Counted from the stretch's first letter, positions 34,566 to 44,228 are shown. The stretch is 64,000 bases of DNA from UBA7957 sp965222695 (GCA_965222695.1 OZ244967.1:372001-436000), one strand, 5' to 3'. Made by a program: numbers and translations. Notes: generated from the sequence alone by a model not told the origin.

Positions 34566-35546
34566 CTACTTACAATCGTAAGTCACGCCATTGGCGGTAT
34601 CGATTTTCCGGATGATTTCCCAATCGGCCTTATGATTGATGGCAATAAAGCGACCTTCCTTTTTAAATTCAGCCTGCAATTCGGATCCTTCCCAGGGGAA
34701 GGTAAAAAACGCCTGCTGGATTTTTGCCACGATCGCCGGGTGCAGATTGTGTGCATGTCCGTAACCGGTGGTCGGGAATGTGGCTGACTTATATATGGAC
34801 TTGATTGTCGCCGGATCGACCGCTTTGCGATCTATCATGCGATTGAGCACTGAATTGGCGATGGCCGCGGCCTCATAATCCTTATTGGCCACACCAAGAA
34901 TGGAGTTATCGTGTTTACCGGAAAAGGTTGTTTTAAAATCCTGATCGGCGATGAGTGAAAACTCCGACTTCAACAAAGCAGAAGGCGCCTTGAACCCGGA
35001 ATTGGAGGTCGGCGAGGTAAACGCCATGGTTTTGCCTTTGATATCCGCAGGGGATGCGATATCGCTGTCCGCCGGAACAATGATTTCCATTTCATAGCCA
35101 AAGGAGCCGTCTTTCGACGCCATCATGGCGAAGGGCACCATGCCCGCACAGGCGACGGCAACCGGGTTTCCGCCGGTATTGACACCGGCAACATGCAACC
35201 TGCCGGAACGCATGGCTTCATATTGCGCAGCGTATGACTGGACCGGGAAAAAGACAACCTTACGGCCGGTAACCTCTTGCATATGTGTGATAAAGCCGTC
35301 CCAAACCTTTGCATATACCGCCGGGTCTTCCACCGGGGTGTAAGAAAAAATAATCGTGTCGGGATCCACCCAGTCGTCCTCCGACACGGGGAGATCGGCA
35401 ACCAGATCCGCATTTCTATCGCAATACATTTTATCGAGCTGACTGCGCGGACAATCTTCCTCGGCTGTCACAGTTTGCGCCGAAATGAAAACCAGGGAGA
35501 CAATAACAAGCGAATATGTGAAAAGTTTTCTTTGTAGAGTTTTCAT
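34566..35546 (-). CDS. phnD: Phosphonate ABC transporter binding protein
   Basis: Periplasmic binding protein of the PhnD family. The signal peptide (MKTLQRKLFTYSLVIVSLVF through QTVTA) places the start at 35546; earlier in-frame codons would put an unlikely leader before it. Family segments are FSYTPVEDPAVYAKVWDGF, the ligand-loop SYAAQYEAMRSGRLHVAGVNTGG and FTSPTSNSGFKAPSALL, which holds the phosphonate-binding Ser/Thr cluster. It is the first gene of the operon; the exact phosphonate preferred cannot be read from sequence. Confidence 0.9.
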   Translation of the reverse strand: MKTLQRKLFTYSLVIVSLVFISAQTVTAEEDCPRSQLDKMYCDRNADLVADLPVSEDDWVDPDTIIFSYTPVEDPAVYAKVWDGFITHMQEVTGRKVVFFPVQSYAAQYEAMRSGRLHVAGVNTGGNPVAVACAGMVPFAMMASKDGSFGYEMEIIVPADSDIASPADIKGKTMAFTSPTSNSGFKAPSALLKSEFSLIADQDFKTTFSGKHDNSILGVANKDYEAAAIANSVLNRMIDRKAVDPATIKSIYKSATFPTTGYGHAHNLHPAIVAKIQQAFFTFPWEGSELQAEFKKEGRFIAINHKADWEIIRKIDTANGVTYDCK

Positions 35547-35833
35547 CAGTGTTTGCACTCCGTATCGGGTGGAGATTGCTGATGTTGCAGAGCAGAATAG
35601 TGCGGGCCGATGCATCAGCAACCGGTTTGAGTTATTTTGTAGTGAAAACTACTCCAGATGCCCAACATAAACAAGCGCTTTCCATCAATTAGAAGCCGTC
35701 TGAACATTGGAGCATATGCGAGGAGGCAGCCAGTGCGCTGGACGAGCGGTAAACGGCGCGCAACACGGTATCTGCGTACAGGATCCGTGTTGAGATGGCT
35801 TCGGGTTACAGAAAACGTTAAGCGGAAAATGGT

Positions 35834-36706
35834 GTGAGTTCAATAATACAGCGACCGACGTTGATCAGAGGGATATCCCAGATCATCGCCCGCTACGATG
35901 CGGTATTTCTCGATGCCTGGGGAGTCGTCCATGACGGTGGCGCTTTATATAAGGGAGTTTATGCCTGTCTGGAAGAGCTTAGAATAGCGAATGTACCGGT
36001 TATTGTGATATCCAATGCGGCAAGACGGGCTTACGCTGCAGTTGAAGAAATAACGAAACTCGGTGTGCCTGAGTCTTTGTTGTTCGGGTCGATTACCGCC
36101 GGTGAAATGGTGTGGCAGGGGCTGAAAGAGCGTACCTTGCCTAAAATCTATCTTTCTGATCGCTACTATTACCTCGGACCGCAAAGGAGCCGGGTGCTGG
36201 TCAAGGATCTGGAACTCGATCTGGTCAGTGATATAGGCGAAGCCGATGTGATCATCAATACCGGCGGCAGCGCCAGACTTGATACTTTTGCCGACGATGC
36301 ACCCCTATTGCAGCGAGCTGCGAGGAGAAATCTTCCGATGATTTGCGCAAATCCGGACTTGGTGGCGATACGTAACGGCGTTGCCGGATATTCGGCCGGA
36401 TCATTCGCCGCATACTATGAATCTCTGGGCGCTACCCATGTCCTGTGGATGGGCAAGCCGGACAAAGCCATTTTTCACAAGGCACTGGACTTGCTGCCGC
36501 GGGAAAAACAACAAAACGTACTCGTAGTGGGTGATGCGATCCGCACGGATATAGCCGGTGCCAATAATGCAAATATGGATTCGCTGTTTATCATTAACGG
36601 TATTCACCGTCCGGAGCTGCAAAAATCGGATGATGCCACACTGGACGCCTTTATCAGCAGGCAAGCATACACACCATCCTATATGATGCAGCGACTGACC
36701 TGGTAA
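35834..36706 (+). CDS. HAD-superfamily IIA hydrolase (TIGR01459-like)
   Basis: 290-residue HAD protein. Motif I is FLDAWGVVHDG, in which the usual second Asp is Trp, as is normal in the TIGR01459 subgroup. Motif II is VIVISNAAR, and the C-terminal motifs are MGKPDKAIF and VVGDAIRTDIAGANNANMDSLFI. It probably removes phosphate from a small metabolite. It begins with GTG at 35834; no ATG fits. It is divergent from phnD and convergent with a class II aldolase gene, so a role in phosphonate or sugar-phosphate breakdown is possible but unproven. Confidence 0.82.
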   Translation: MSSIIQRPTLIRGISQIIARYDAVFLDAWGVVHDGGALYKGVYACLEELRIANVPVIVISNAARRAYAAVEEITKLGVPESLLFGSITAGEMVWQGLKERTLPKIYLSDRYYYLGPQRSRVLVKDLELDLVSDIGEADVIINTGGSARLDTFADDAPLLQRAARRNLPMICANPDLVAIRNGVAGYSAGSFAAYYESLGATHVLWMGKPDKAIFHKALDLLPREKQQNVLVVGDAIRTDIAGANNANMDSLFIINGIHRPELQKSDDATLDAFISRQAYTPSYMMQRLTW

Positions 36707-36720
36707 AGAGGCCGTTGCCG

Positions 36721-37458
36721 TTACTCCCGGTAATCCGGTTCTTCGCGATCAAGAATCGCTTTGAGATCGGCAAAATGATTCTCGGCCTGATCCGGATATT
36801 CCTCAAGTTGGCGAGCGGTTTTCGCGGCGATTTTGTCGGAAAGCTGGCGCAGCTTTTTACCGGCTTGCAAAGCCTTGATATAGGTTTCCGCTGCCCGTTC
36901 AAAATAATACATCCGATTGAAGGTGTCGGCGACGCTGTCCCCAAGTACTAAAACACCGTGGTTTCCCATAATCATGACTTTAATCGAGGGGTCCTTTAAT
37001 AATCGTGAACACCTTTCCCCTTCGGATTCGAAAGCCAGACCCGAAAATCCGTCATCGATAACGTAGCGTTGAAAGAAAGTCGCGGTATTCTGATCTATGG
37101 GCGGCAATCTGCTATCGGCCAGGCAGGCTAAAACCGTCGAGTAAATTGCGTGGGTGTGCATAAGACACCGAGCATGAGGGCAGTTACGGTGAATTGAGCC
37201 ATGCAGACCCCAGGCAGTGGCGTCCGGTGCGCCTGGCCGTTCAACCGTGGCGGGATCGTTTGCATCCAGCAATAGCAGATCACTGGCCTTAATCAGAGAG
37301 AAGTGACGTTGGTTGGGGTTGATCAGAAACTGCGACGAATCCTGGCCGACGGCCAGAGAAAAATGATTGGCGACCGCTTCATGCATGTTCAGTCGCGCGC
37401 TCCAGCGGAATGAAGCCGCCAAATCGATCCGTTCATTCTGGTAGGGTAGTGTATTCAT
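36721..37458 (-). CDS. Class II aldolase/adducin family protein
   Basis: 245-residue protein of the fuculose-aldolase/adducin fold. The zinc ligands are visible as MHTHAIY and a later His in MGNHGVLVLG, and the N-terminal NHFSLAVG region is of the usual kind. Such proteins act as aldolases, epimerases or decarboxylases on sugar phosphates, or are non-catalytic. GGAG lies 9 bases before the ATG. Its 3' end is 14 bases from the end of the convergent HAD gene. Confidence 0.85.
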   Translation of the reverse strand: MNTLPYQNERIDLAASFRWSARLNMHEAVANHFSLAVGQDSSQFLINPNQRHFSLIKASDLLLLDANDPATVERPGAPDATAWGLHGSIHRNCPHARCLMHTHAIYSTVLACLADSRLPPIDQNTATFFQRYVIDDGFSGLAFESEGERCSRLLKDPSIKVMIMGNHGVLVLGDSVADTFNRMYYFERAAETYIKALQAGKKLRQLSDKIAAKTARQLEEYPDQAENHFADLKAILDREEPDYRE

Positions 37459-37541
37459 CGGCTATTTCTCCATCGGTTAGAGGAATAAAATAATGCCTGA
37501 AGACGATAAGCGTATTGCCGAAACCGCCGGAATTTGTTCCA

Positions 37542-37806
37542 GGGCCTGTTAACACTTAAGGAATCATGCCTGTTGCGACTGAAAAGACGCCAATCAAGAC
37601 GCGAAGAGCGTAATTTGGTGATTCCAAATCAGCGATGAGCAACGACGAGTGGCGTTTTTTCAGGCGCAACCCGAAGGGCTGAGGCCATTTTTTCGCCCAG
37701 CGTCGTTATCATTCGCTGATGTATGTTCAATACACGGCGCTCATTCTACCTTGCTGGACAAAAAAATGGTCTCAGCAGGCATGATTCCTTAAGTGTTAAC
37801 AGGCCC
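37542..37806. repeat. 265-bp structured repeat, copy B
   Basis: Perfect 31-bp terminal inverted repeats (37542-37572 and 37776-37806) begin GGGCCTGTTAACACTTAAGG. Inner arms: 37573-37592 pairs with 37650-37669 (two mismatches), and 37681-37701 pairs with 37753-37773 (three mismatches). The stem positions, measured from the left end, are the same as in copy A at 9907. The interior is recognisably homologous to copy A (for example ATTCCAAAT and CTGAGGCC), but the stems have changed sequence while keeping pairing. Confidence 0.88.
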
Positions 37807-37902
37807 CGGTAAGGCAAAGTATTCAGTGACCGGAAGTCGGCCAATGAAATGAGCAAAGTCAAGGTAAGGCCCTCCGTGAAAAGAGTAGGCTTTATTACTT
37901 TA

Positions 37903-37959
37903 AGAGCCTGGCTAAAATCAGCGGATTCTCGCGACGGCAGAGAAATCTTAGACAGGCTC
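37903..37959. repeat. 57-bp deletion derivative of the hairpin repeat
   Basis: GAGCCTGGCTAAAATCAGCG begins it and a GACAGGCTC end closes it, matching the two termini plus part of the right half of the element at 24111. It lies 13 bases before the ABC ATPase start and provides part of its leader. Confidence 0.65.
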
Positions 37960-37972
37960 TAAGGAATAGTCG

Positions 37973-38680
37973 ATGAGTGAAAAAGTATTCCGGGTCGAGA
38001 ATCTGAGTAAATTCTACCGCAGTGGAGACGTTGAAGTTCGTGCTTTGAACGGGGTCAGCCTGGATCTGTACGAAAGTGAAATGGCCGTATTGCTGGGGCC
38101 GTCGGGAAGCGGAAAATCCACGCTGTTGAATATTATCGGCGGTTTGGATAGCGCCAGCGCAGGCCGGGTTTATTTTCGCGATCAGGACATAACGGCCTTT
38201 CATGAAAGTCAGATGACGCATTACCGCCGAAGGTACGTCGGATTTGTCTTTCAATTCTATAATTTGATCCCAAGCCTTACCGCCAAGGAGAATGTTGAGC
38301 TAATCACGGAAGTGTCTGAAAATCCCATGTCTGCGGACGAAGCCTTGCAGATTGTGGATTTACAGGATCGCATGACCCACTTCCCCGCGCAGTTATCGGG
38401 CGGTGAACAGCAGAGAGTCGCCATAGCGAGGGCCATCGCCAAACGGCCTGAAGTAATGCTCTGCGATGAACCCACCGGCGCTCTCGATTCAAAAACCGGG
38501 ATATTGGTTTTGGAGGCGCTCTCCCGCATAAACCGTGAACTTGGAACCACGACCGCCATCATTACGCACAATGCCGCCATTCAGAAGATCGCACATCGCG
38601 TTATTTCTTTTATCGATGGAAAAATCGTCGATGTGCGGCGCAACGAAAGCCGTATTCCACCCACCGAGGTCGAGTGGTAG
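37973..38680 (+). CDS. ABC transporter ATPase (MacB/LolD type)
   Basis: 235-residue ATPase of the MacB/LolD group: Walker A GPSGSGKSTLLNIIGGLD, the typical YVGFVFQFYNLIPSLTAKENVEL Q-loop, signature LSGGEQQRVAIARA and Walker B MLCDEPTGALDS. AAGGAA precedes the ATG. It overlaps the permease gene, and a HlyD-type adaptor follows, so the three probably form a mechanotransmission-type export or extraction system. The substrate is unknown. Confidence 0.9.
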   Translation: MSEKVFRVENLSKFYRSGDVEVRALNGVSLDLYESEMAVLLGPSGSGKSTLLNIIGGLDSASAGRVYFRDQDITAFHESQMTHYRRRYVGFVFQFYNLIPSLTAKENVELITEVSENPMSADEALQIVDLQDRMTHFPAQLSGGEQQRVAIARAIAKRPEVMLCDEPTGALDSKTGILVLEALSRINRELGTTTAIITHNAAIQKIAHRVISFIDGKIVDVRRNESRIPPTEVEW

Positions 38681-41046
38681 AGGTGAAAACACTGGACCGA
38701 AAGTTAATCAGGGATTTGGCGCGTATTTGGGCGCAGGCGCTGGCAATAGCCACGGTGATGGCCTGTGGCGTGGCGACGATTATTCTTGCTGTCGGGGCAT
38801 ACCGATCACTTGAAGCGACAAGGGATGCATTTTATGAGCGATACCGGTTTGCCACCGTTTTCGCCTCGGTGACGCGGGCGCCGCTGCATTTGCTGCGGCA
38901 AATCGAAGCGATTCCCGGTGTCTTATCCGTCGAAGTACGGGTTCAACAGGCCGTCGTGTTGGACGTGCCGGGAATGAAGGAGCCGGCTACCGGGCTTGCG
39001 ATATCGATTCCGGATTTCAATCCACCATCGGTTAACCGTCTGTACCTGCGTAAAGGCAGGTTTCCGGAGCCGGCAAGAAACAATGAAATCGCCGTGGTCG
39101 AAACATTTGCAAATGCTCATCAATTAAGCCTGGGTGATTCATTTGAAGCCGTAATTAACGGGCGAAAACAAGCGCTTTCCATCACTGGAATTGTATTATC
39201 GCCCGAATATATCTATGCCTTAGGGCCAGGAGATATGGTGCCGGATCAACGCCGCTTCGGTGTATTTTATATGTCGTCTGGCGCGTTAAGCGGATTGTTT
39301 GATATGGAAGGGGCCTTTGACAGTGTGGTGCTGACGACTCAGCGAAACACGGATATAGACCGCGTCATAGACAGACTGGATGCGATTTTAAAGCCCTATG
39401 GCGGCTCCGGGGCCTACGGACGAATTCACCAGACATCACATGCCTTTCTGGATTCAGAGTTGGAACAGCTCAATGGCATGGCATTGGTGATCCCGCCTAT
39501 ATTTCTTTTTGTTTCCGCTTTTCTGGTCAATATGATTCTCTCCCGGATGGTTGCCTTGGAAAGAGAGCAGATAGGGTTGCTGAAAGCCATAGGGTACAGC
39601 AGGGTAGCGATTGGGTGGCACTATGCCAAGCTTGTCATTGTAATCTCTCTGATCGGTGTGGTTTTTGGCGCCTTGGCCGGACTCTGGCTGGGGCAGGGGC
39701 TGACCCGCATGTTTGCGGACTTTTACTCATTTCCGTTTCTGATATTCCGCAATAGCGCGGACTTGTATATTATTTCCGGTGGTGTCACTGTTGCAGCTGC
39801 GCTGGCAGGTGCTCTGAAGGCGATTTTCTCCGTCGTTCAATTGCCACCGGCCGTCGCCATGAGTCCTCCGGCGCCGCCCGCCTATCAGAGGTTGTTTTCC
39901 GGCGGACAGTGGCAAAGCAGGCTGTTTTCCCAGTTAACTGTTATGGCCTTGCGCCATATATACCGTTGGCCGCTGCGCTCCCTTTTGACAACTTTGGGTA
40001 CGTCCATGTCAGTCGCTCTGCTGATAACCGCAATGTTTTCGTTCGATTCCATCGACGCCATGGTTGATACGATATTTTTTCAGGCGGATCGTCAGGACGC
40101 AACATTGAGTTTTACCAGGGATCGGGGAATGGATGCCGTGTCAGCCGCTCGTCGAATGCCGGGTGTATTGCATGTTGAACCCTACAGGGTAAGTTCAGCG
40201 GTGATCCGGCATGCTCATCTGGAAAAGCGAATATCGATTATGGCCTTGCCCAGCAATGCCGGTTTGTCAAGAATTCTGGATCTGGATCTTAGGCCGATCG
40301 AGGCTCCGGCTTCCGGCTTGTTGTTACCGCAGCATCTGGCCAGGCAGCTGAATGTCAGGCCGGGCGATTTCGTTCAGCTGGAGTTGCTTGAGCAAAACAG
40401 GAGAAGGGTTAGGGTAGCTGTTTCGGCGGTTGTCGAGAGCTATGTCGGCCTTGCGGCTCATATGAGCCTTGATGGATTGAATCGATTGATGAGAGATGGC
40501 AATAAGGTGTCCGGTGTGCGTGTCTTAGTGGACGATAACGAGCTGCTAAATCTTTACGCTCGGATCAAAAACACGCCGGCCGTATCGTCAATTGCTTTGC
40601 AAAATGTATCTCGCACTGAGTTTAGAAAAATCATCGAACAAAACATTGCAACTATGACCAAAGTGTATATCGTACTAGCGGTTATTATTACCTTCGGCGT
40701 TATTTATAATTCTGCCAGAATACAATTATCAGAGCGTGCACGGGAATTGGCCAGTTTGCGTGTTTTTGGTTTTACCCGCGCAGAAGTATCCAGCGTCATG
40801 CTGACAGAATTGGCGCTTATTGTATTACTGGCCCAGCCATTGGGCTGGGTCTTGGGTTATTTGTTTTCCTGGTCAGTGATAGAAGGATTCAAAAGCGATC
40901 TTTTTCGTATTCCTTTTGTCGTAAATCCATCAACTTTCTCTACTGCAAGTATGGTGGTACTGATCGCCGCTGCCGTATCGGCCCTAATAGTCCGTCGCCG
41001 GATCGATAATCTGGATTTGGTCCGGGTTCTAAAAACCAGAGAGTAG
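38674..41046 (+). CDS. FtsX-like ABC permease, two-copy type
   Basis: 790-residue permease with an N-terminal membrane helix, a large periplasmic domain (about residues 50-260), three helices, a second helix and periplasmic domain (from about 430), and three final helices. This is a duplicated FtsX/MacB-PCD layout, so one chain may serve as the whole membrane part. The region REQIGLLKAIGYSRVAI is the FtsX signature, repeated as ARELASLRVFGFTRAEV. Start is GTG at 38674 or 38683, overlapping the ATPase gene. Confidence 0.87.
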   Translation: MVEVKTLDRKLIRDLARIWAQALAIATVMACGVATIILAVGAYRSLEATRDAFYERYRFATVFASVTRAPLHLLRQIEAIPGVLSVEVRVQQAVVLDVPGMKEPATGLAISIPDFNPPSVNRLYLRKGRFPEPARNNEIAVVETFANAHQLSLGDSFEAVINGRKQALSITGIVLSPEYIYALGPGDMVPDQRRFGVFYMSSGALSGLFDMEGAFDSVVLTTQRNTDIDRVIDRLDAILKPYGGSGAYGRIHQTSHAFLDSELEQLNGMALVIPPIFLFVSAFLVNMILSRMVALEREQIGLLKAIGYSRVAIGWHYAKLVIVISLIGVVFGALAGLWLGQGLTRMFADFYSFPFLIFRNSADLYIISGGVTVAAALAGALKAIFSVVQLPPAVAMSPPAPPAYQRLFSGGQWQSRLFSQLTVMALRHIYRWPLRSLLTTLGTSMSVALLITAMFSFDSIDAMVDTIFFQADRQDATLSFTRDRGMDAVSAARRMPGVLHVEPYRVSSAVIRHAHLEKRISIMALPSNAGLSRILDLDLRPIEAPASGLLLPQHLARQLNVRPGDFVQLELLEQNRRRVRVAVSAVVESYVGLAAHMSLDGLNRLMRDGNKVSGVRVLVDDNELLNLYARIKNTPAVSSIALQNVSRTEFRKIIEQNIATMTKVYIVLAVIITFGVIYNSARIQLSERARELASLRVFGFTRAEVSSVMLTELALIVLLAQPLGWVLGYLFSWSVIEGFKSDLFRIPFVVNPSTFSTASMVVLIAAAVSALIVRRRIDNLDLVRVLKTRE

Positions 41047-41055
41047 CAATTTGCC

Positions 41056-42252
41056 ATGAAATTATGGTTGAAACGATTCGTTTTATTTTCTCTAATTATC
41101 GCGATAGCGGCTGGTATTTATTTGGCCGTGCGTGAAAAACCGATATTTATCGACGCTGTAACTGTTTCATCGGGTCCCATGAAAGTGACTATCGATGAAG
41201 AAGGTGTTACCCGTGTGCGCGATATTTACACCGTTTCATCACCGGTCGCAGGTCATCTGGATCGTGTTACCTTGGAAGAGGGCAGCCCGGTGGCAGCCAA
41301 TCAAACCGTCATAGCATCAATCCATCCTTTGGATCCGCCGTTTATCGACGAACGGACACGTACAGAGCTTGTAGCCGCCGTAGAAGCCTCCAGATCGGCG
41401 GTCTCCTTAGCCGAATATGAGTTGCAGAGCGCTGAAACGGAACTGAAGCTGGCTGAATCCGAATATAAACGCTCCACCGAATTGGCTAAAACCAATATCA
41501 TCTCTGAGCGTTCGCTGGAGCAGGCCTACAGTAATTTCAAAAGACAAAAAGCACAAGTGGCAACGGCCAAGGCAGCGATTCGCCTTCGCCGGGCTGAACT
41601 GGCCAGTGCAGAGGCGAGGCTGGCACAGCCAAGTGATATAGCCATGTCGTCCAAACAAACTGGGTGTTGTATTACGATAAATGCACCTGTCGATGGCATT
41701 GTGCTGAAAGTCTTGGCGAAAAGCGAGCAAGCCGTTGTTCCCGGTTCTAAAATTGCCGAGATCGGTGATCCCAGAGACCTTGAAATTGTCGTGGATTTAC
41801 TCTCAAGCGATGCGGTGAAAATAAAACCGGGTACAAAGGTCACTATCACCGAATGGGGCGGTGACCAAGATCTGCAGGCCACGGTTCGCAGAATCGATCC
41901 CGCAGCCTTTACCAAGGTGTCTGCCCTGGGTATAGAGGAACAGCGTGTGAACGCCATTCTGGATCTGCAGCAAGCGCCACCGGGATTGGGTCACGGTTAC
42001 AGGACTTATGCACGTTTGACAATATGGGAAGGCGAAAACGTATTACAAGTTCCTATAGGAGCCATGTTCAGAACAGACGGCAGCTGGGCGGTGTTCCTTG
42101 TGATAAACAACCGGGCAGAGCTGCAGAAGATCGCCATAGGCCAGATGAACGAGCATTACTCCGAAGTGCTAAGCGGCCTGCAAGATGGGGACAGAGTTGT
42201 TGTATATCCCAGCGATTTAATCGAGCAAGGCAGCTTGTTGGAGTTGAGGTAG
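41056..42252 (+). CDS. HlyD/RND-type periplasmic adaptor
   Basis: Membrane-fusion protein of 398 residues with one N-terminal helix, a lipoyl half (VSSPVAGHLDRVTLEEGSPV), a long coiled-coil hairpin (TRTELVAAVEASRSAVSLAEYELQSAETELKLAESEYKR), the second lipoyl half (INAPVDGIVLKVLAKSEQAV) and beta-barrel domains. It is the last gene of the export trio. No outer membrane channel gene is nearby, so a shared TolC is likely. Confidence 0.88.
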   Translation: MKLWLKRFVLFSLIIAIAAGIYLAVREKPIFIDAVTVSSGPMKVTIDEEGVTRVRDIYTVSSPVAGHLDRVTLEEGSPVAANQTVIASIHPLDPPFIDERTRTELVAAVEASRSAVSLAEYELQSAETELKLAESEYKRSTELAKTNIISERSLEQAYSNFKRQKAQVATAKAAIRLRRAELASAEARLAQPSDIAMSSKQTGCCITINAPVDGIVLKVLAKSEQAVVPGSKIAEIGDPRDLEIVVDLLSSDAVKIKPGTKVTITEWGGDQDLQATVRRIDPAAFTKVSALGIEEQRVNAILDLQQAPPGLGHGYRTYARLTIWEGENVLQVPIGAMFRTDGSWAVFLVINNRAELQKIAIGQMNEHYSEVLSGLQDGDRVVVYPSDLIEQGSLLELR

Positions 42253-42565
42253 CAAGGGCCAACAATCTGATTTTTCGCCGGCAGGCCCGGCTCCCACGAC
42301 CTGTATTCTGGGCCGATTTCCGTGAGAGCTTGCCCCGCAAGCGAATTTCTGTAGCAAGCAAAATCCATCGCCGGGAAGCCCGGTTCCTACCTCGCGGGGT
42401 TAACACGGTTAGGTGTGAGCCCGATATTTATTTCCCCGGTTTTTGGCTGCAGGCTATGTCAATATAGATAAAATCGATGAGTAACAAAGATAATATCGAT
42501 TTTATAAGCAGCTAAGCATGGCTAAACTTATCACTTCCACCGACTTGTCAGTGAGTGAGTAAATT
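42253..42565. other. Intergenic region with REP cluster
   Basis: Apart from the REP units at 42274-42390 there is no gene. About 150 bases of AT-rich DNA remain before phnW, and they must hold its promoter. Confidence 0.6.
42274..42390. repeat. REP cluster (three units)
   Basis: Units at 42274-42297, 42324-42345 and 42368-42390 (the last of the CGCCGGGAAGCCCGGTTCCTAC type) alternate in orientation and kind, following the adaptor gene. Confidence 0.75.
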
Positions 42566-43723
42566 TTGGAAAATCCATATCTCCTGTTAACGCCCGGGCC
42601 TTTATCGACGAGTGCTTCCGTGAAGCAGGTTATGCTGCGCGATTGGTGCACCTGGGATGTTGATTATAATGAAATCGTACAATCGATTCGTCGACGCCTG
42701 GTCTCGCTGGCAACGGATCAGCAGGACTATACCTGTGTTTTAATGCAGGGGAGCGGTACCTTTTGTGTCGAATCCGTTATAGGTACGGCAATCCCGCCGG
42801 ACGGAAAGTTGCTCGTACTGGCAAACGGCGCCTATGGGAGAAGAATCGCGCAGATAGCGCAGACGCTGGCAATACCTCTGCTTATACAGGATGATGGCGA
42901 GACACTCCCGATCAATATTGGAAAGCTGAGAGAGACATTGCGGAAAGACGCGGATATCACGCATGTCGCCATGGTGCATTGCGAAACAACGACCGGGATG
43001 TTGAATGATATCGCAGCTGTTTCAGACAGCGTGAAACAGGCTGGCAAGGTCTTTATTCTGGATGCGATGAGCAGTTTCGGCGGCATTCGGATGGATATGG
43101 CCGTTTTGAATGTAGATTTTCTCGTCAGCAGCGCCAATAAGTGCATACAGGGTGTTCCCGGCTTTGGATTTATTATTGCCCGGAAAGCGTCCATGGAGTC
43201 GTGTGCAGGACAGGCTCGGTCATTGAGTCTGGATATGTATGACCAATGGCGACATATGGAATCCGAAAATGGAAAATGGCGTTATACATCTCCGACCCAC
43301 GTGGTCAGAGCCTTTGCGCAAGCCTTGAATGAATTGGAGAAAGAGGGCGGTATTAAAGCGAGAGAAAGCCGCTACCGGGAGACCCAGTCAAGACTGATTG
43401 AGGGTATGTGCAGGCTCGGCTTCAAGCCCTTGCTTGAACGATCGATGCAATCGCCGATCATTACCAGTTTTCATAATCCCCCCTGTGACAACTACCGATT
43501 CTCGGAATTTTATCGGCGGCTGAAAGAGAACGGATTCGTTATTTATCCTGGAAAAGTCAGTGATGCGGATACTTTCCGGATTGGAAATATCGGCGATGTT
43601 CAGGTAGAAGATATTGACAGATTGCTGAAAGCGATTAAAGAAAACCGTTATTGGTTAAGCAGCAAAAAACACAGGCCTGTAGTTGGCTTGGGACATCCGA
43701 TGGGCGGACAGCTGAATAAATAA
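42566..43723 (+). CDS. phnW: 2-Aminoethylphosphonate-pyruvate transaminase
   Basis: PLP enzyme that transfers the amino group of 2-aminoethylphosphonate to pyruvate, giving phosphonoacetaldehyde and alanine. Family marks: YLLLTPGPLSTSASVK, MQGSGTFCVES, HCETTTGMLND, and the PLP Lys in SSANKCIQGVPGFGF. The start is TTG at 42566: an in-frame stop lies 6 bases upstream and the family N-terminus begins just there. The next enzyme (PhnX, or PhnY with PhnA) is not in the window. Confidence 0.9.
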   Translation: MENPYLLLTPGPLSTSASVKQVMLRDWCTWDVDYNEIVQSIRRRLVSLATDQQDYTCVLMQGSGTFCVESVIGTAIPPDGKLLVLANGAYGRRIAQIAQTLAIPLLIQDDGETLPINIGKLRETLRKDADITHVAMVHCETTTGMLNDIAAVSDSVKQAGKVFILDAMSSFGGIRMDMAVLNVDFLVSSANKCIQGVPGFGFIIARKASMESCAGQARSLSLDMYDQWRHMESENGKWRYTSPTHVVRAFAQALNELEKEGGIKARESRYRETQSRLIEGMCRLGFKPLLERSMQSPIITSFHNPPCDNYRFSEFYRRLKENGFVIYPGKVSDADTFRIGNIGDVQVEDIDRLLKAIKENRYWLSSKKHRPVVGLGHPMGGQLNK

Positions 43724-43796
43724 CCCTGACGGTCTTGACTCTATCCGGCCTGTCAAGGATTCGGGTTTGGGTTGGAAGAGGGGGGTGATAGAAGCG

Positions 43797-44042
43797 ATGA
43801 AAAGTTTCACCAATGTAAAAAGTTTCCTTTGTTCCGGCAACAATATTTGGATTTTGGACCCAGATTCGACTAAATCCTACTTCTTATCACAAAGCGAATT
43901 CGAGCATATTGCTGTTTGCGACGGCTCAAAACATTATCACGAAGCTCAGGCGTATCATATACGATCTGTTCCGATTGATATTTCGGATATTCAATCATTG
44001 TGGATAATAATAGCCATAGACTTTCTGCCAAAGGGCGTATAA
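43797..44042 (+). CDS. Hypothetical small protein
   Basis: About 81 residues from the ATG at 43797; in-frame GTG and TTG starts lie further up, and AGAGGGGG precedes the ATG at loose spacing. I recognise no family. It has two Cys, a mixed hydrophobic C-terminus (SLWIIIAIDFLPKG) and no signal peptide. It lies between phnW and the amino acid transporter operon on the same strand. It may be spurious. Confidence 0.35.
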   Translation: MKSFTNVKSFLCSGNNIWILDPDSTKSYFLSQSEFEHIAVCDGSKHYHEAQAYHIRSVPIDISDIQSLWIIIAIDFLPKGV

Positions 44043-44083
44043 CCTTCGTCTCACACAAAATCAGTATTCGGACGTCAGAGAAA

Positions 44084-44102
44084 CAGAGGATCTTGAACAG
44101 GC
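44084..44102. repeat. Solo right end of the hairpin repeat
   Basis: CAGAGGATCTTGAACAGGC matches the right terminus of the element at 24111-24270. No matching left end is visible nearby. Confidence 0.45.
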
Positions 44103-44228
44103 ACTTAAGCGTCAGTGGAATATGGATTGAGCTGTGTTGAGTTGTACCCTGCAAATGTTGATTCATTGACACAGTTGCGTTATATCCAAAGAATATTAAA
44201 ACAGTAAAACAACATTCTGGAGAGACGG

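Larger units (their letters stand above)
37459..37972. other. Repeat-filled intergenic region
   Basis: No gene. Of these 514 bases, 265 are repeat copy B (37542-37806) and 57 are a short member of the hairpin family (37903-37959). The promoter of the ABC export trio must lie in the small gaps or within the repeats. Confidence 0.8.
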
